NCBI GenBank assembly: GCA_003141555.1
Contig: PLMN01000019.1
Span: 1 to 64,000, forward strand
Direction of reading: 5' to 3'
DNA from: Candidatus Aminicenantota bacterium
GTDB taxonomy: Bacteria; Acidobacteriota; Aminicenantia; Aminicenantales; UBA4085
Length of the DNA stretch: 64,000 nt
A program made the position numbers and the translations under genes. Below are positions 8,077-15,097 of the stretch, one piece after another (within the stretch, counting starts at the first letter, position 1; each line of letters starts with the position of its first letter). The notes below the pieces were generated by a model that did no database searches, was not told the DNA's origin, and saw nothing but the letters and a program-made list of their open reading frames with translations.

Positions 8077-10101
8077 ATGGCTCAGCAACCGTATGTTCCC
8101 GAAAAGACGGAGATGCGCGAGTTCACATTCCGGGCCGTGATCATCGGCCTCGTCCTGACCGTCATCCTCGGCGCGGCCAATGCCTACCTCGGCCTGAGGG
8201 CGGGGATGACAATCGCGGCCACCTACCCGGCGGCGGTCATCGGCATGGCCGTCCTCAAGCTGATGAAAGGCTCGATCCTCGAAGAGAACATCGCCCGGAC
8301 CGTGGGCTCGATCGGCGAGTCCGTGGCGGCCGGGGCCATCTTCACCCTCCCGGCCTTTCTGATTTCCGGGGCCTGGCTGAAGTTCAACAGCGTCGAAGCC
8401 TACATCAAGTCCTCGGCCCTGATGTTCGTCGGCGGGTTCCTGGGGATCATGTTCGTGACCTTCCTCCGGCGGGTCATGGTGACCGACCCCGATCTCGTCT
8501 TCCCGGAATCCATCGCCGCGTCCGAGATCCACAAAGCCGGCCAGAAGGGCAGCGGCAGCGCCCGGTTCCTGTTCCAGGCCATGGGCATCGGATCGCTGCT
8601 CTATGCCCTCGGCGTCGCCCAGCTTTTCGCCCAGGGCTACGACCTGATCGTGAAAGTGGGCCGCCTCGGAGCCAGCTTCGTCCGTCTCGGCTCGGCCGAT
8701 GATGCGCCGAAGGTGGCCGCGGGCGGAACGGTTTCGGTGGCCGGCCCGGGCATCTATCCCGCCTTCATCGGCGTGGGCTACATCATCGGCCCCCGCCTCG
8801 CCTCCTTGAACTTCGCCGGCGGCCTGCTGGCTTGGGGGCTCTTCGCGCCGCTGCTCATGTTCTTCCTTGGTCCCCAGCTGATCTCCGCCTTCTACGGGCC
8901 CGGCGTCGCCTTGGCCGACGCCAACTGGCCGGACATGGTGACCAACGTCTGGAAGTTCATCATCCGGCCGATCGCCGTCGGGGGCATGCTCGTCGGCGCC
9001 GGCTATACCCTCTACAAAATGCGGAAAAACCTGGCCACCGGCATCAAGCGCTCCCTGAGCGACGTCAAGAAGGCCGCCGGCCAGGGCGCCGTCGTCTCCC
9101 GGCTGGAGAAGGACCTGAACATCAAGGTCGTCCTCGGCGGCCTGGCCCTGGCCTTCGTCCTGATGATCTTCGTCTACAGGGTCTTCGCCGGAGCCCTCCT
9201 GCCGGCGGTCGTCGCCGCAGTGGTGATGGGTGTCGCCGGTTTCTTCTTCGCCGCCGTCTCGGGCAACCTCGTGGGCACGATCGGCTCGTCGAACAATCCC
9301 ATTTCGGGCCTGACCCTCTCGACGCTGATCATTGCCGCCCTGCTCATGGTCGTCATCGGCGCTTCGGGGGCGAGCGGCGTCGCCGCCGTCCTGGGCGTGG
9401 CCGCGGTCGTGTGCGTCTCCTCGGCCGTCGCGGGCGAGATGCTCCAGGACCTCAAAGTCGGGCACATCCTCGGCGGCACGCCCTGGAAGATGCAGATCGG
9501 AAACATCCTGGGCATTCTCGTTTCCTCGCTCGTCCTGTACTTCCCTTTGATGGTCCTCAACGGGGCATTCACTTTCGGCAGCAAGGAGCTGCCCGCCCCG
9601 CAGGCCGGGCTGATGGCCGCCCTGGCCAAGGGCATCGTCGGCGGGGAAATGGCCTGGCCGCTCGTCATCGTCGGCATGCTGATGGGTTTCGCCTTCATCC
9701 TCGTCCAGGTCAAGTCGCCGATGCTCGTGGCCGTCGGCATGTACCTGCCCCTCGAAACGACGTTCGCCATCTTCTGCGGAGGCATGATCAAGGGCATCGT
9801 CGACAGGATCTCGGCCCGCCGCAGTCACAACGACGCTCAGAAAGCGAGAGTGGGCAACATAGGGATCCTCCTGGCCGCCGGCTTGATTGCCGGCGAAGGC
9901 CTGACCGGGCTGCTCCGCGCCTTGTGGAAGTTCCTGTTCCTCCAGAAGGTCATCGGGCTCGACATCCCCAAGATCTTCACGAACCCAAGCTACGCCCTGG
10001 GTCTGGTCGTGCTCGTCCTGATGGCCTTCTACCTGATCGCGATCCCGCTCAAGAACGCCGGCGCGCCGGACGAGCCTCCGCCGCCGTCGGCCGTGATCTG
10101 A
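8077..10101 (+). CDS. OPT-family oligopeptide transporter
   Basis: A 674-residue polytopic membrane protein of the OPT/YSL superfamily. The N terminus carries the family hallmark region (ILGAANAYLGLRAGMTIAAT) followed by LPAFLISGAW, and about 14-16 hydrophobic segments run to the end. The length fits bacterial OPT proteins (about 600-680). It would import peptides or metal chelates driven by protons; the substrate cannot be read from the sequence. The start is supported by AAAGGAGGGAGAG just upstream. It stands alone between a divergent mreB operon and a convergent ATP-grasp gene. Confidence 0.9.
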   Translation: MAQQPYVPEKTEMREFTFRAVIIGLVLTVILGAANAYLGLRAGMTIAATYPAAVIGMAVLKLMKGSILEENIARTVGSIGESVAAGAIFTLPAFLISGAWLKFNSVEAYIKSSALMFVGGFLGIMFVTFLRRVMVTDPDLVFPESIAASEIHKAGQKGSGSARFLFQAMGIGSLLYALGVAQLFAQGYDLIVKVGRLGASFVRLGSADDAPKVAAGGTVSVAGPGIYPAFIGVGYIIGPRLASLNFAGGLLAWGLFAPLLMFFLGPQLISAFYGPGVALADANWPDMVTNVWKFIIRPIAVGGMLVGAGYTLYKMRKNLATGIKRSLSDVKKAAGQGAVVSRLEKDLNIKVVLGGLALAFVLMIFVYRVFAGALLPAVVAAVVMGVAGFFFAAVSGNLVGTIGSSNNPISGLTLSTLIIAALLMVVIGASGASGVAAVLGVAAVVCVSSAVAGEMLQDLKVGHILGGTPWKMQIGNILGILVSSLVLYFPLMVLNGAFTFGSKELPAPQAGLMAALAKGIVGGEMAWPLVIVGMLMGFAFILVQVKSPMLVAVGMYLPLETTFAIFCGGMIKGIVDRISARRSHNDAQKARVGNIGILLAAGLIAGEGLTGLLRALWKFLFLQKVIGLDIPKIFTNPSYALGLVVLVLMAFYLIAIPLKNAGAPDEPPPPSAVI

Positions 10102-10133
10102 GCTTCACGGCTTCGCCCCGCTGATATCGATAT

Positions 10134-11102
10134 TTATCCGAAAAAGGCTCGGGGCAAGGAAGCCGGATCGAGCCGATCGTAGGTCTGCTCGATTTCCAGA
10201 GCCGCGGCCCGGATCTCGGCCCACAAGGACTCGGGCAGGAGAAGGCTCGTCCGTCCGACCGTATCCTCGAAGAGGTTGTGGGCCAGGTAGGAGGGAGTTT
10301 CATCCCCAAACCAGATCTGAGCTTCCCATGATTTTTCATTGAACGAGACGGTCTCAAACGTCCGGTTCGTCAGGCCGAACCGATCCCCAGGCTCGACAAA
10401 AGCCAGAACGCCGTGGTTCGAGGGCGCGCTCCGGGCCAGGTTCGCGTAAGCGCAAAGGAACCGGCCGGCGAAGGCCAGCGCCCGGATTGAGACCGCATAG
10501 CCGTCCACGCGGGAGTCGACGTGCTCCTGAAGAATCATCGGCCAAGCCGGATCCGGCCGACGCCGGAGCGCTCCGGGTTCGCGCACGATCTCGAAACCCC
10601 GGCCCCCGCGACCCGTCCGCCGTTTGAGGACGAGGGACCCGCATCGTTCCAAGAGGGACCGCGCCGCCGCCTGATGCGCGTTATCGAACGGGACGGTCGC
10701 CGGCATAGGGACGCGGCCCTTGAGAACCCGGTACTGGACCCACTTGTCCTCGAGCCTAAGAACGGGGGGGATGACCGCCGGAAGCAATCCCTCGCCGTCC
10801 ATCCATAGCTTGAAGGCTTTGAGCGACGGCAGAAAGGCGAGCGTATCCAGGTATCCGGCAAACGACTTCCCGTAGCAGGCCCGGGAGATGGCTTCAATGT
10901 CCTCGAAAATTCCCGAGCGCAGGCCCGCGCGGACAAGGAACGTCCGGTCGTATTCCTGGGCACCACCCGGGAGCCCGACATTGACGTCGACGACGAACGG
11001 ACGGAGTCCGGGGCTTATCAGGAAGTCTATGCCCAGGTACATGGTCAGATTGATGGCGTTTGGGGTCCCGGCCGCCGGCCTCGACCCGGCTGAAGGCCAC
11101 AT
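10134..11102 (-). CDS. circularly permuted ATP-grasp-like protein, possibly N-terminally short
   Basis: A 322-residue protein with ATP-grasp motifs in permuted order. The metal- and substrate-binding segment comes first (YLGIDFLISPG, then VVDVNVGLPGGAQEYD, residues ~21-52). The nucleotide-binding Lys/Gly loop follows (LVLKRRTGRGGRGFEIV, ~165-181), then ILQEHVDSRVDGY. This order matches the DUF404/DUF407 CP_ATPgrasp families that join an amine to a carboxylate, often on peptides. Those proteins usually have a further N-terminal region, but here an in-frame stop lies seven codons upstream of the ATG and no Shine-Dalgarno is visible. The gene may therefore be truncated or a shorter family. It ends 32 bp from the convergent OPT gene. 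Confidence 0.6.
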   Translation of the reverse strand: MWPSAGSRPAAGTPNAINLTMYLGIDFLISPGLRPFVVDVNVGLPGGAQEYDRTFLVRAGLRSGIFEDIEAISRACYGKSFAGYLDTLAFLPSLKAFKLWMDGEGLLPAVIPPVLRLEDKWVQYRVLKGRVPMPATVPFDNAHQAAARSLLERCGSLVLKRRTGRGGRGFEIVREPGALRRRPDPAWPMILQEHVDSRVDGYAVSIRALAFAGRFLCAYANLARSAPSNHGVLAFVEPGDRFGLTNRTFETVSFNEKSWEAQIWFGDETPSYLAHNLFEDTVGRTSLLLPESLWAEIRAAALEIEQTYDRLDPASLPRAFFG

Positions 11103-11286
11103 ACGGAACCGGCCCCGATTAGCCTATTGCCCAGAGCCATTTAATCACAGCCGGCGCCCGTCCATCAAGCCGCCCGGACAAAAGGGTTCCAGGCAAACCG
11201 AACGAATGCCCGGGATTTATGTCCGGCGGGGGTGCGGGCCGAAACGCCCGCCCCTGCCCTGGCTTGCGCGGGAGGGCGGGGCCAGA

Positions 11287-11367
11287 GCCCTGCCGCAGCA
11301 CTTGCTCGCGATCGTAGGCGCTCGCAAGTACGGCGGAACTTGATCCCCAAGCCAAGTTTGGGGCCCC
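11287..11367. repeat. double-hairpin dispersed element, copy A
   Basis: An 81-bp sequence about 83% identical (hand alignment) to 33202-33283. Hairpin 1 pairs ACTTGC (11300-11305) with GCAAGT (11324-11329). Hairpin 2 pairs CCCCAAGC (11345-11352) with GTTTGGGG (11356-11363) around a 3-nt loop. Both stems differ from copy B by paired changes. It lies between the minus-strand ATP-grasp gene and the promoter of def. Confidence 0.75.
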
Positions 11368-11375
11368 TGGCGCCG

Positions 11376-11404
11376 TTGAACTCACCCGCCGAATCCGCTA
11401 CAAT
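11376..11404 (+). promoter_or_regulatory. sigma70-type promoter of def-fmt
   Basis: TTGAAC, 17-bp spacer, TACAAT, starting 12 bp after the second hairpin of the repeat. The predicted transcript begins about 12-14 nt before the def ATG, giving a very short leader that still holds GAGGA. Confidence 0.7.
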
Positions 11405-11423
11405 GAACGACGAGGACAACGAC

Positions 11424-11936
11424 ATGGCCCGATTGGAAATCCTAAAAATCGGTCACCCGAGCCTGGCCAAGACGTCCGCCCGCATCGAGGCGATCGACGA
11501 CGAGATCCGCCGCCTGGCCGAGGACATGATCGAGACCATGTACGCCGCGCCGGGCATCGGGCTCTCCGCGCCCCAGGTCAACGTCAACCGGCGGCTGATT
11601 ACGATCGACCTGTCGGTCGGCGAGCAGGCCTCCGACCTCATCGTGATGATCAACCCCGAGATTGTCTTTCGCGAGGGCAAGGTCGTCCGCGAGGAGGGTT
11701 GCCTGTCCGTCCCCGAGATCTACGAAAAGGTCACGCGGCCCCAGAAGGTTCGGGTGAAAGGGCTGGACCTCACGGGCCTGGAGCGGACAATCGAGGCCCA
11801 AGACAGCCTTGCTCGAGCCTTCTGCCACGAAATCGACCACTTGGACGGGAAGCTGTTCGTCGATACGCTCTCTCCCCTCAAGCGAAAGCTGATCCGGAAG
11901 AAATTCAAGAAAAAGGACGAGACGGTCGAGCTCTGA
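11424..11936 (+). CDS. def: peptide deformylase
   Basis: A 170-residue metalloenzyme that removes the N-formyl group from nascent proteins. All three family motifs are present: GIGLSAPQ (Ser where Ala is usual), EEGCLSVP with metal ligand Cys93, and HEIDH with His135, Glu136 and His139. The ATG at 11424 is chosen because GAGGA lies 7 nt upstream and the protein then starts at the usual place (MARLEILKIG). The frame is open further upstream, but that part covers the repeat and promoter. It overlaps fmt in TGATG. Confidence 0.95.
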   Translation: MARLEILKIGHPSLAKTSARIEAIDDEIRRLAEDMIETMYAAPGIGLSAPQVNVNRRLITIDLSVGEQASDLIVMINPEIVFREGKVVREEGCLSVPEIYEKVTRPQKVRVKGLDLTGLERTIEAQDSLARAFCHEIDHLDGKLFVDTLSPLKRKLIRKKFKKKDETVEL

Positions 11937-12868
11937 TGCGCACCGTCTTTTTCGGCAGCCCTGAGCCCGCCCTCCCCTCTCTCCGGGCGCTTCTCGAAGC
12001 CGGCCACGGGGTGGAGCTCGTCGTCACCCAGCCCGACCGGCCCGCCGGCCGGGGCAGGAAGCCGACACCCAGCCCGGTGAAGGAATTCGCCCTCTCCCGC
12101 GGCCTGGCTGTTTTCCAGCCGGAGCGGATTCGAAATGATCCCGCCGCGGTCGAGCGCCTTCGCGCGGCCCGGGCCGATCTGTTCGTCGTCGTGGCCTACG
12201 GCCAGATCCTTCCGCCGGACATCATCGACATCCCCCCCCATAAGACGATCAACCTCCATTTTTCGCTGCTGCCTAAATACCGCGGGGCGGCGCCCGTCCA
12301 GGCGGCCCTTCTCGCCGGGGATGCCAAGACCGGCATCACAATCTTTCGTTTGAACGAGAAAATGGATGAAGGGGACATCCTGACGGCGGTCGAAAGCGAT
12401 ATCTCGCCGATCGAAAACGCGGGCGAGTTGGAAGCGCGGCTCGCCGGTCTCGGATCCTCCCTGCTTCTTGATACTATTTCCAGGATCGGTGCCATTCCCC
12501 GGCATCCGCAGGATGCCGCCGCCGCCACTTCGGCGCCCAAGCTCCGAAAGGAAAACGGCCTGATCGATTGGGATCAGGACGCGGCGGCGATCGACCGCAG
12601 CGTCAGGGCCTTCACGCCCAAACCGTCGGCCTTCACATTCTTCAAGGGCCAGCGGCTGATCGTTCTCAAGGGTGCGCCCGCTTCGGACCGCGTCACGGCG
12701 GGGGCGCCGGGACAGGTGCGCCGGGTAACGAAACGGGGGCTGGAAATTCAGGCCGGGGACGCGACTTTGTTCTGGATCGAGTTCGTCCGGCCGGAGAGCC
12801 GCGGCCCCCTGGACGCCTATGCGTTCTCGTTGAACGGACGGGTCCGGGCCGGCGATATTCTGGGATAA
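11936..12868 (+). CDS. fmt: methionyl-tRNA formyltransferase
   Basis: A 310-residue enzyme that formylates initiator Met-tRNA using 10-formyl-tetrahydrofolate, so it forms a functional pair with the adjacent deformylase. The N-terminal catalytic domain starts with VFFGSPEPALPSL and carries the signature HFSLLPKYRGAAPVQAA (~residues 108-124). The C-terminal tRNA-binding domain runs from about residue 205. The ATG overlaps the def stop (TGATG), indicating translational coupling. Length matches the family. Confidence 0.95.
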   Translation: MRTVFFGSPEPALPSLRALLEAGHGVELVVTQPDRPAGRGRKPTPSPVKEFALSRGLAVFQPERIRNDPAAVERLRAARADLFVVVAYGQILPPDIIDIPPHKTINLHFSLLPKYRGAAPVQAALLAGDAKTGITIFRLNEKMDEGDILTAVESDISPIENAGELEARLAGLGSSLLLDTISRIGAIPRHPQDAAAATSAPKLRKENGLIDWDQDAAAIDRSVRAFTPKPSAFTFFKGQRLIVLKGAPASDRVTAGAPGQVRRVTKRGLEIQAGDATLFWIEFVRPESRGPLDAYAFSLNGRVRAGDILG

Positions 12869-12883
12869 AGGAAGAGGCGGCGC

Positions 12884-13768
12884 CTATTCCAGGATGAATT
12901 TCATGGGGTTGAGGATCTTGTCGTTCTCGCGGATCTCGTAGTGGAGATGGCTCCCCAGGGAGCGACCCGTGTTCCCGACCTTCCCGATCTCCTCGCCCCT
13001 CTTGACCCGCTGGCCGGGCGTGACTTCGATCTTGCTCAAGTGGCCGTAGAGGGTTGTGATTCCCCCGCCGTGGTTGATCTGGATCGAATTGCCGTAAAAT
13101 TTGTCGAAGGTGGTCGAGATCACGTAGCCGTCCGCCGGAGCAACGACCGGATTGCCGTAGGCCGCGGCGATGTCCAGGCCCGAGTGAAATGTCTGCTTCC
13201 CGGTGAACGGGTCCAGCCTATAGCCCACTCCCGACGAGGGCCAGCCGTTTGTCGGCCAGATGCTCGGCGTCGAGGCCAGCAGGGAGGTCAGATTCTCGGA
13301 CATCTTGATGACGGTGTTGAAGTTTTTCTGAATGTCCTCGGCCTTCTGCTGAATGTTCTGGAGATTGCCCGGAGAGAGCTGGCCCGGGACCCCCGCCAGA
13401 GACTGTTCCGCCCTCGGATCGCCGACCGAGCCGGGGCTCGACAGCTTGTCCGGCGACTTAAGGCCGAACATCAGATTGATCTTGCCTACGTACTCGTCGA
13501 ACTTGCCCAGATCGGTCTGGAGAGCGGTAAACTGGCTCTGATATTTCTCGAGTTCAGCTTTCTGTTTCAGATTTTCAGCCTGCAAGGATCGGTAGCTCTC
13601 GTGGGATAACTGGATCCGGACATAATCCACGCTTATCGCCACGAGCAGGACGGCCAGGATAATCCCTCCCCACAAGGCCGCTTTAATCGTCCGTTTGGTG
13701 AAAGACAGAGTCCTGGAGGACCTCTTTGTATGGGGGATGATGATCAGGGATAGGAATTTCTTAGCCAT
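12884..13768 (-). CDS. membrane-anchored M23 (LytM-type) peptidase
   Basis: A 294-residue protein with a cytoplasmic basic start, one membrane segment (~residues 32-48), a coiled-coil region (~50-105, LQAENLKQKAELEKYQSQF) and a C-terminal M23 domain. The zinc motifs HSGLD (about residue 195) and HLH (274-276) are both intact, so it should be an active peptidoglycan endopeptidase rather than a degenerate activator. The layout resembles cell-division or elongation endopeptidases such as MepM-type proteins. It lies 24 bp after the B12-binding gene on the same strand and ends 15 bp from the convergent fmt. Confidence 0.85.
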   Translation of the reverse strand: MAKKFLSLIIIPHTKRSSRTLSFTKRTIKAALWGGIILAVLLVAISVDYVRIQLSHESYRSLQAENLKQKAELEKYQSQFTALQTDLGKFDEYVGKINLMFGLKSPDKLSSPGSVGDPRAEQSLAGVPGQLSPGNLQNIQQKAEDIQKNFNTVIKMSENLTSLLASTPSIWPTNGWPSSGVGYRLDPFTGKQTFHSGLDIAAAYGNPVVAPADGYVISTTFDKFYGNSIQINHGGGITTLYGHLSKIEVTPGQRVKRGEEIGKVGNTGRSLGSHLHYEIRENDKILNPMKFILE

Positions 13769-13792
13769 ATTGGATTGAGTACGCTCTTTTGA

Positions 13793-14257
13793 TTAACACA
13801 TGGCCTTTTGGGATGTCAAGCGTTTATTTTTCCCCTCCGGCCCTTTCCGGCCCGCCATCCGGGCCTCGATCCAGCGAATGATGTCCCGGGTCGAAGCGCC
13901 TGGAAGAAAAATCTCGGCGGTTCCTGCTTTTTTTAGTTTGATGACATCTCCATCCGGGATGATGCCGCCCGCGATCACGGGAATGTCCCCCGCTCCCACG
14001 GCTTTCAAGAGCTTCAGGATCTTGGGGATGAGGACATTGTGGGCCCCCGAAAGGATGCTCAGGCCGACGATGTCGACGTCCTCCTGGACGGCCGAGACGG
14101 CGATCTCCTCGGGTGTGCGCCTCAAGCCGGTGTATATGACTTCCATGCCCGCATCTCGCAGCGCCCGGCAGATGACCTTGGCTCCCCGGTCGTGGCCGTC
14201 AAGCCCCGGCTTGGCGATTAAAACCCTGATTTTTCCGAAATTAGGTCGGTCTTTCAT
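13793..14257 (-). CDS. stand-alone cobalamin-binding subunit of the methylmalonyl-CoA mutase type
   Basis: A 154-residue protein equal to the C-terminal B12 domain of acyl-CoA mutases. It has the base-off/His-on motif DGHDRG with axial His22, followed by the usual LSILSGAH and [11 protein letters not shown] segments. In two-subunit mutases this chain binds adenosylcobalamin and partners a separate substrate-binding subunit, which is not in this window. AAAGGA lies 8 nt before the ATG. The C-terminal tail ([12 protein letters not shown]) is extra. Neighbours are an SDR enzyme (42 bp upstream) and the M23 peptidase. The mutase partner is unknown, so methylmalonyl-CoA is only the most likely substrate. 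Confidence 0.85.
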   Translation of the reverse strand: MKDRPNFGKIRVLIAKPGLDGHDRGAKVICRALRDAGMEVIYTGLRRTPEEIAVSAVQEDVDIVGLSILSGAHNVLIPKILKLLKAVGAGDIPVIAGGIIPDGDVIKLKKAGTAEIFLPGASTRDIIRWIEARMAGRKGPEGKNKRLTSQKAMC

Positions 14258-14299
14258 GAAATATCCTTTAATGCATTTTCGATATCACCATGCCCCCGA

Positions 14300-15058
14300 C
14301 TATCCGCACAGGACGGAGCCGCCATTGACGTTGATAATCGCGCCGGTAACATGCCGGGCCAAGTCCGAGGCCAGGAACAGGATGGGCCCGGCAATGTCCT
14401 CGGGAGCGGGGATTCGTTTCAGGGGGATGGACTGGCGGACGCTCTCGCGGAAGGCGGGATCGCTGAATACTCCGTTGCACATATCCGTGTCCACCCAGCC
14501 CGGAGCGACGCAATTCACCCTGATGTTCCAGGGGGCGAATTCGACGGCCCAGGATTTGGTCATGGCGTGGATGGCCCCCTTGGAGGCGGCATAATGCGAA
14601 TGCAATGCCTCGCCCCTGACCCCGGCGGTCGAGCCGATGTTGACGATCCATCCCCGGCCCTGCTTTTTCATATGGGGGACAACGGCGTCGACGACATGAA
14701 AAACGCTCTTGAGATTGACGTCCACGGTCTCATCGAGAATTTCTCGGTCCAGATGCCCCATCTCGAGGTAGGTCCAAACGCCCGCGTTGTTCACGAGGAT
14801 ATCGATCCTCCCCCAGGCCCGGACGATCTCGTCGACCGTGCCTCTGACCTCGGATTCGCGGGCGAGCTGGGCCTTGAACGCCAGGCAGCGCCGCCCTCGC
14901 TTCTCGACTTCGGCCTTCACTTCGAAGGCCTCCTTCTCTCGGCAGGCATAGTTGAAAGCGATATCGCTGCCAGCTTCGGCCATCAGAATTGCCGCAGCCC
15001 GGCCTATGCCTCGGGAGCCGCCGGTGATCAGCGTCGTGCGTCCAAGCAAGGAAATCAT
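14300..15058 (-). CDS. SDR-family oxidoreductase (FabG-like)
   Basis: A 252-residue classical short-chain dehydrogenase. The cofactor loop TGGSRGIG (residues 12-19) suits NADP(H). NNAG follows, and the catalytic Tyr156 and Lys160 lie in YAASK, with an upstream Ser in NIGSTAG. The C-terminal GAIINVNGG is typical of the 3-oxoacyl-ACP reductase-like group. The substrate is unknown. GAGGAGAG provides a ribosome-binding site. It sits 37 bp downstream of acnB and 42 bp upstream of the B12 subunit, so the three may be co-transcribed. Confidence 0.85.
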   Translation of the reverse strand: MISLLGRTTLITGGSRGIGRAAAILMAEAGSDIAFNYACREKEAFEVKAEVEKRGRRCLAFKAQLARESEVRGTVDEIVRAWGRIDILVNNAGVWTYLEMGHLDREILDETVDVNLKSVFHVVDAVVPHMKKQGRGWIVNIGSTAGVRGEALHSHYAASKGAIHAMTKSWAVEFAPWNIRVNCVAPGWVDTDMCNGVFSDPAFRESVRQSIPLKRIPAPEDIAGPILFLASDLARHVTGAIINVNGGSVLCG

Positions 15059-15079
15059 ACGCGCTCTCCTCTACATTTA

Positions 15080-15097
15080 AGATATATCGCCATATCT
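15080..15097. repeat. short AT-rich inverted repeat between acnB and the SDR gene
   Basis: AGATAT and ATATCT separated by 6 nt, overlapping the acnB stop codon. It could be an operator-like site or a weak RNA hairpin; no regulator is assignable. Confidence 0.35.

Noticed and set aside
7978-9828. A minus-strand frame of about 600 codons antisense to the OPT gene
   Set aside because: Translation is His/Asp/Glu-rich low complexity. The plus-strand gene has a promoter, ribosome-binding site and membrane topology.
14258-14299. Cobalamin riboswitch before the B12-binding subunit gene
   Set aside because: Only 42 bp separate it from the SDR gene, and no B12-box or hairpin series is present.
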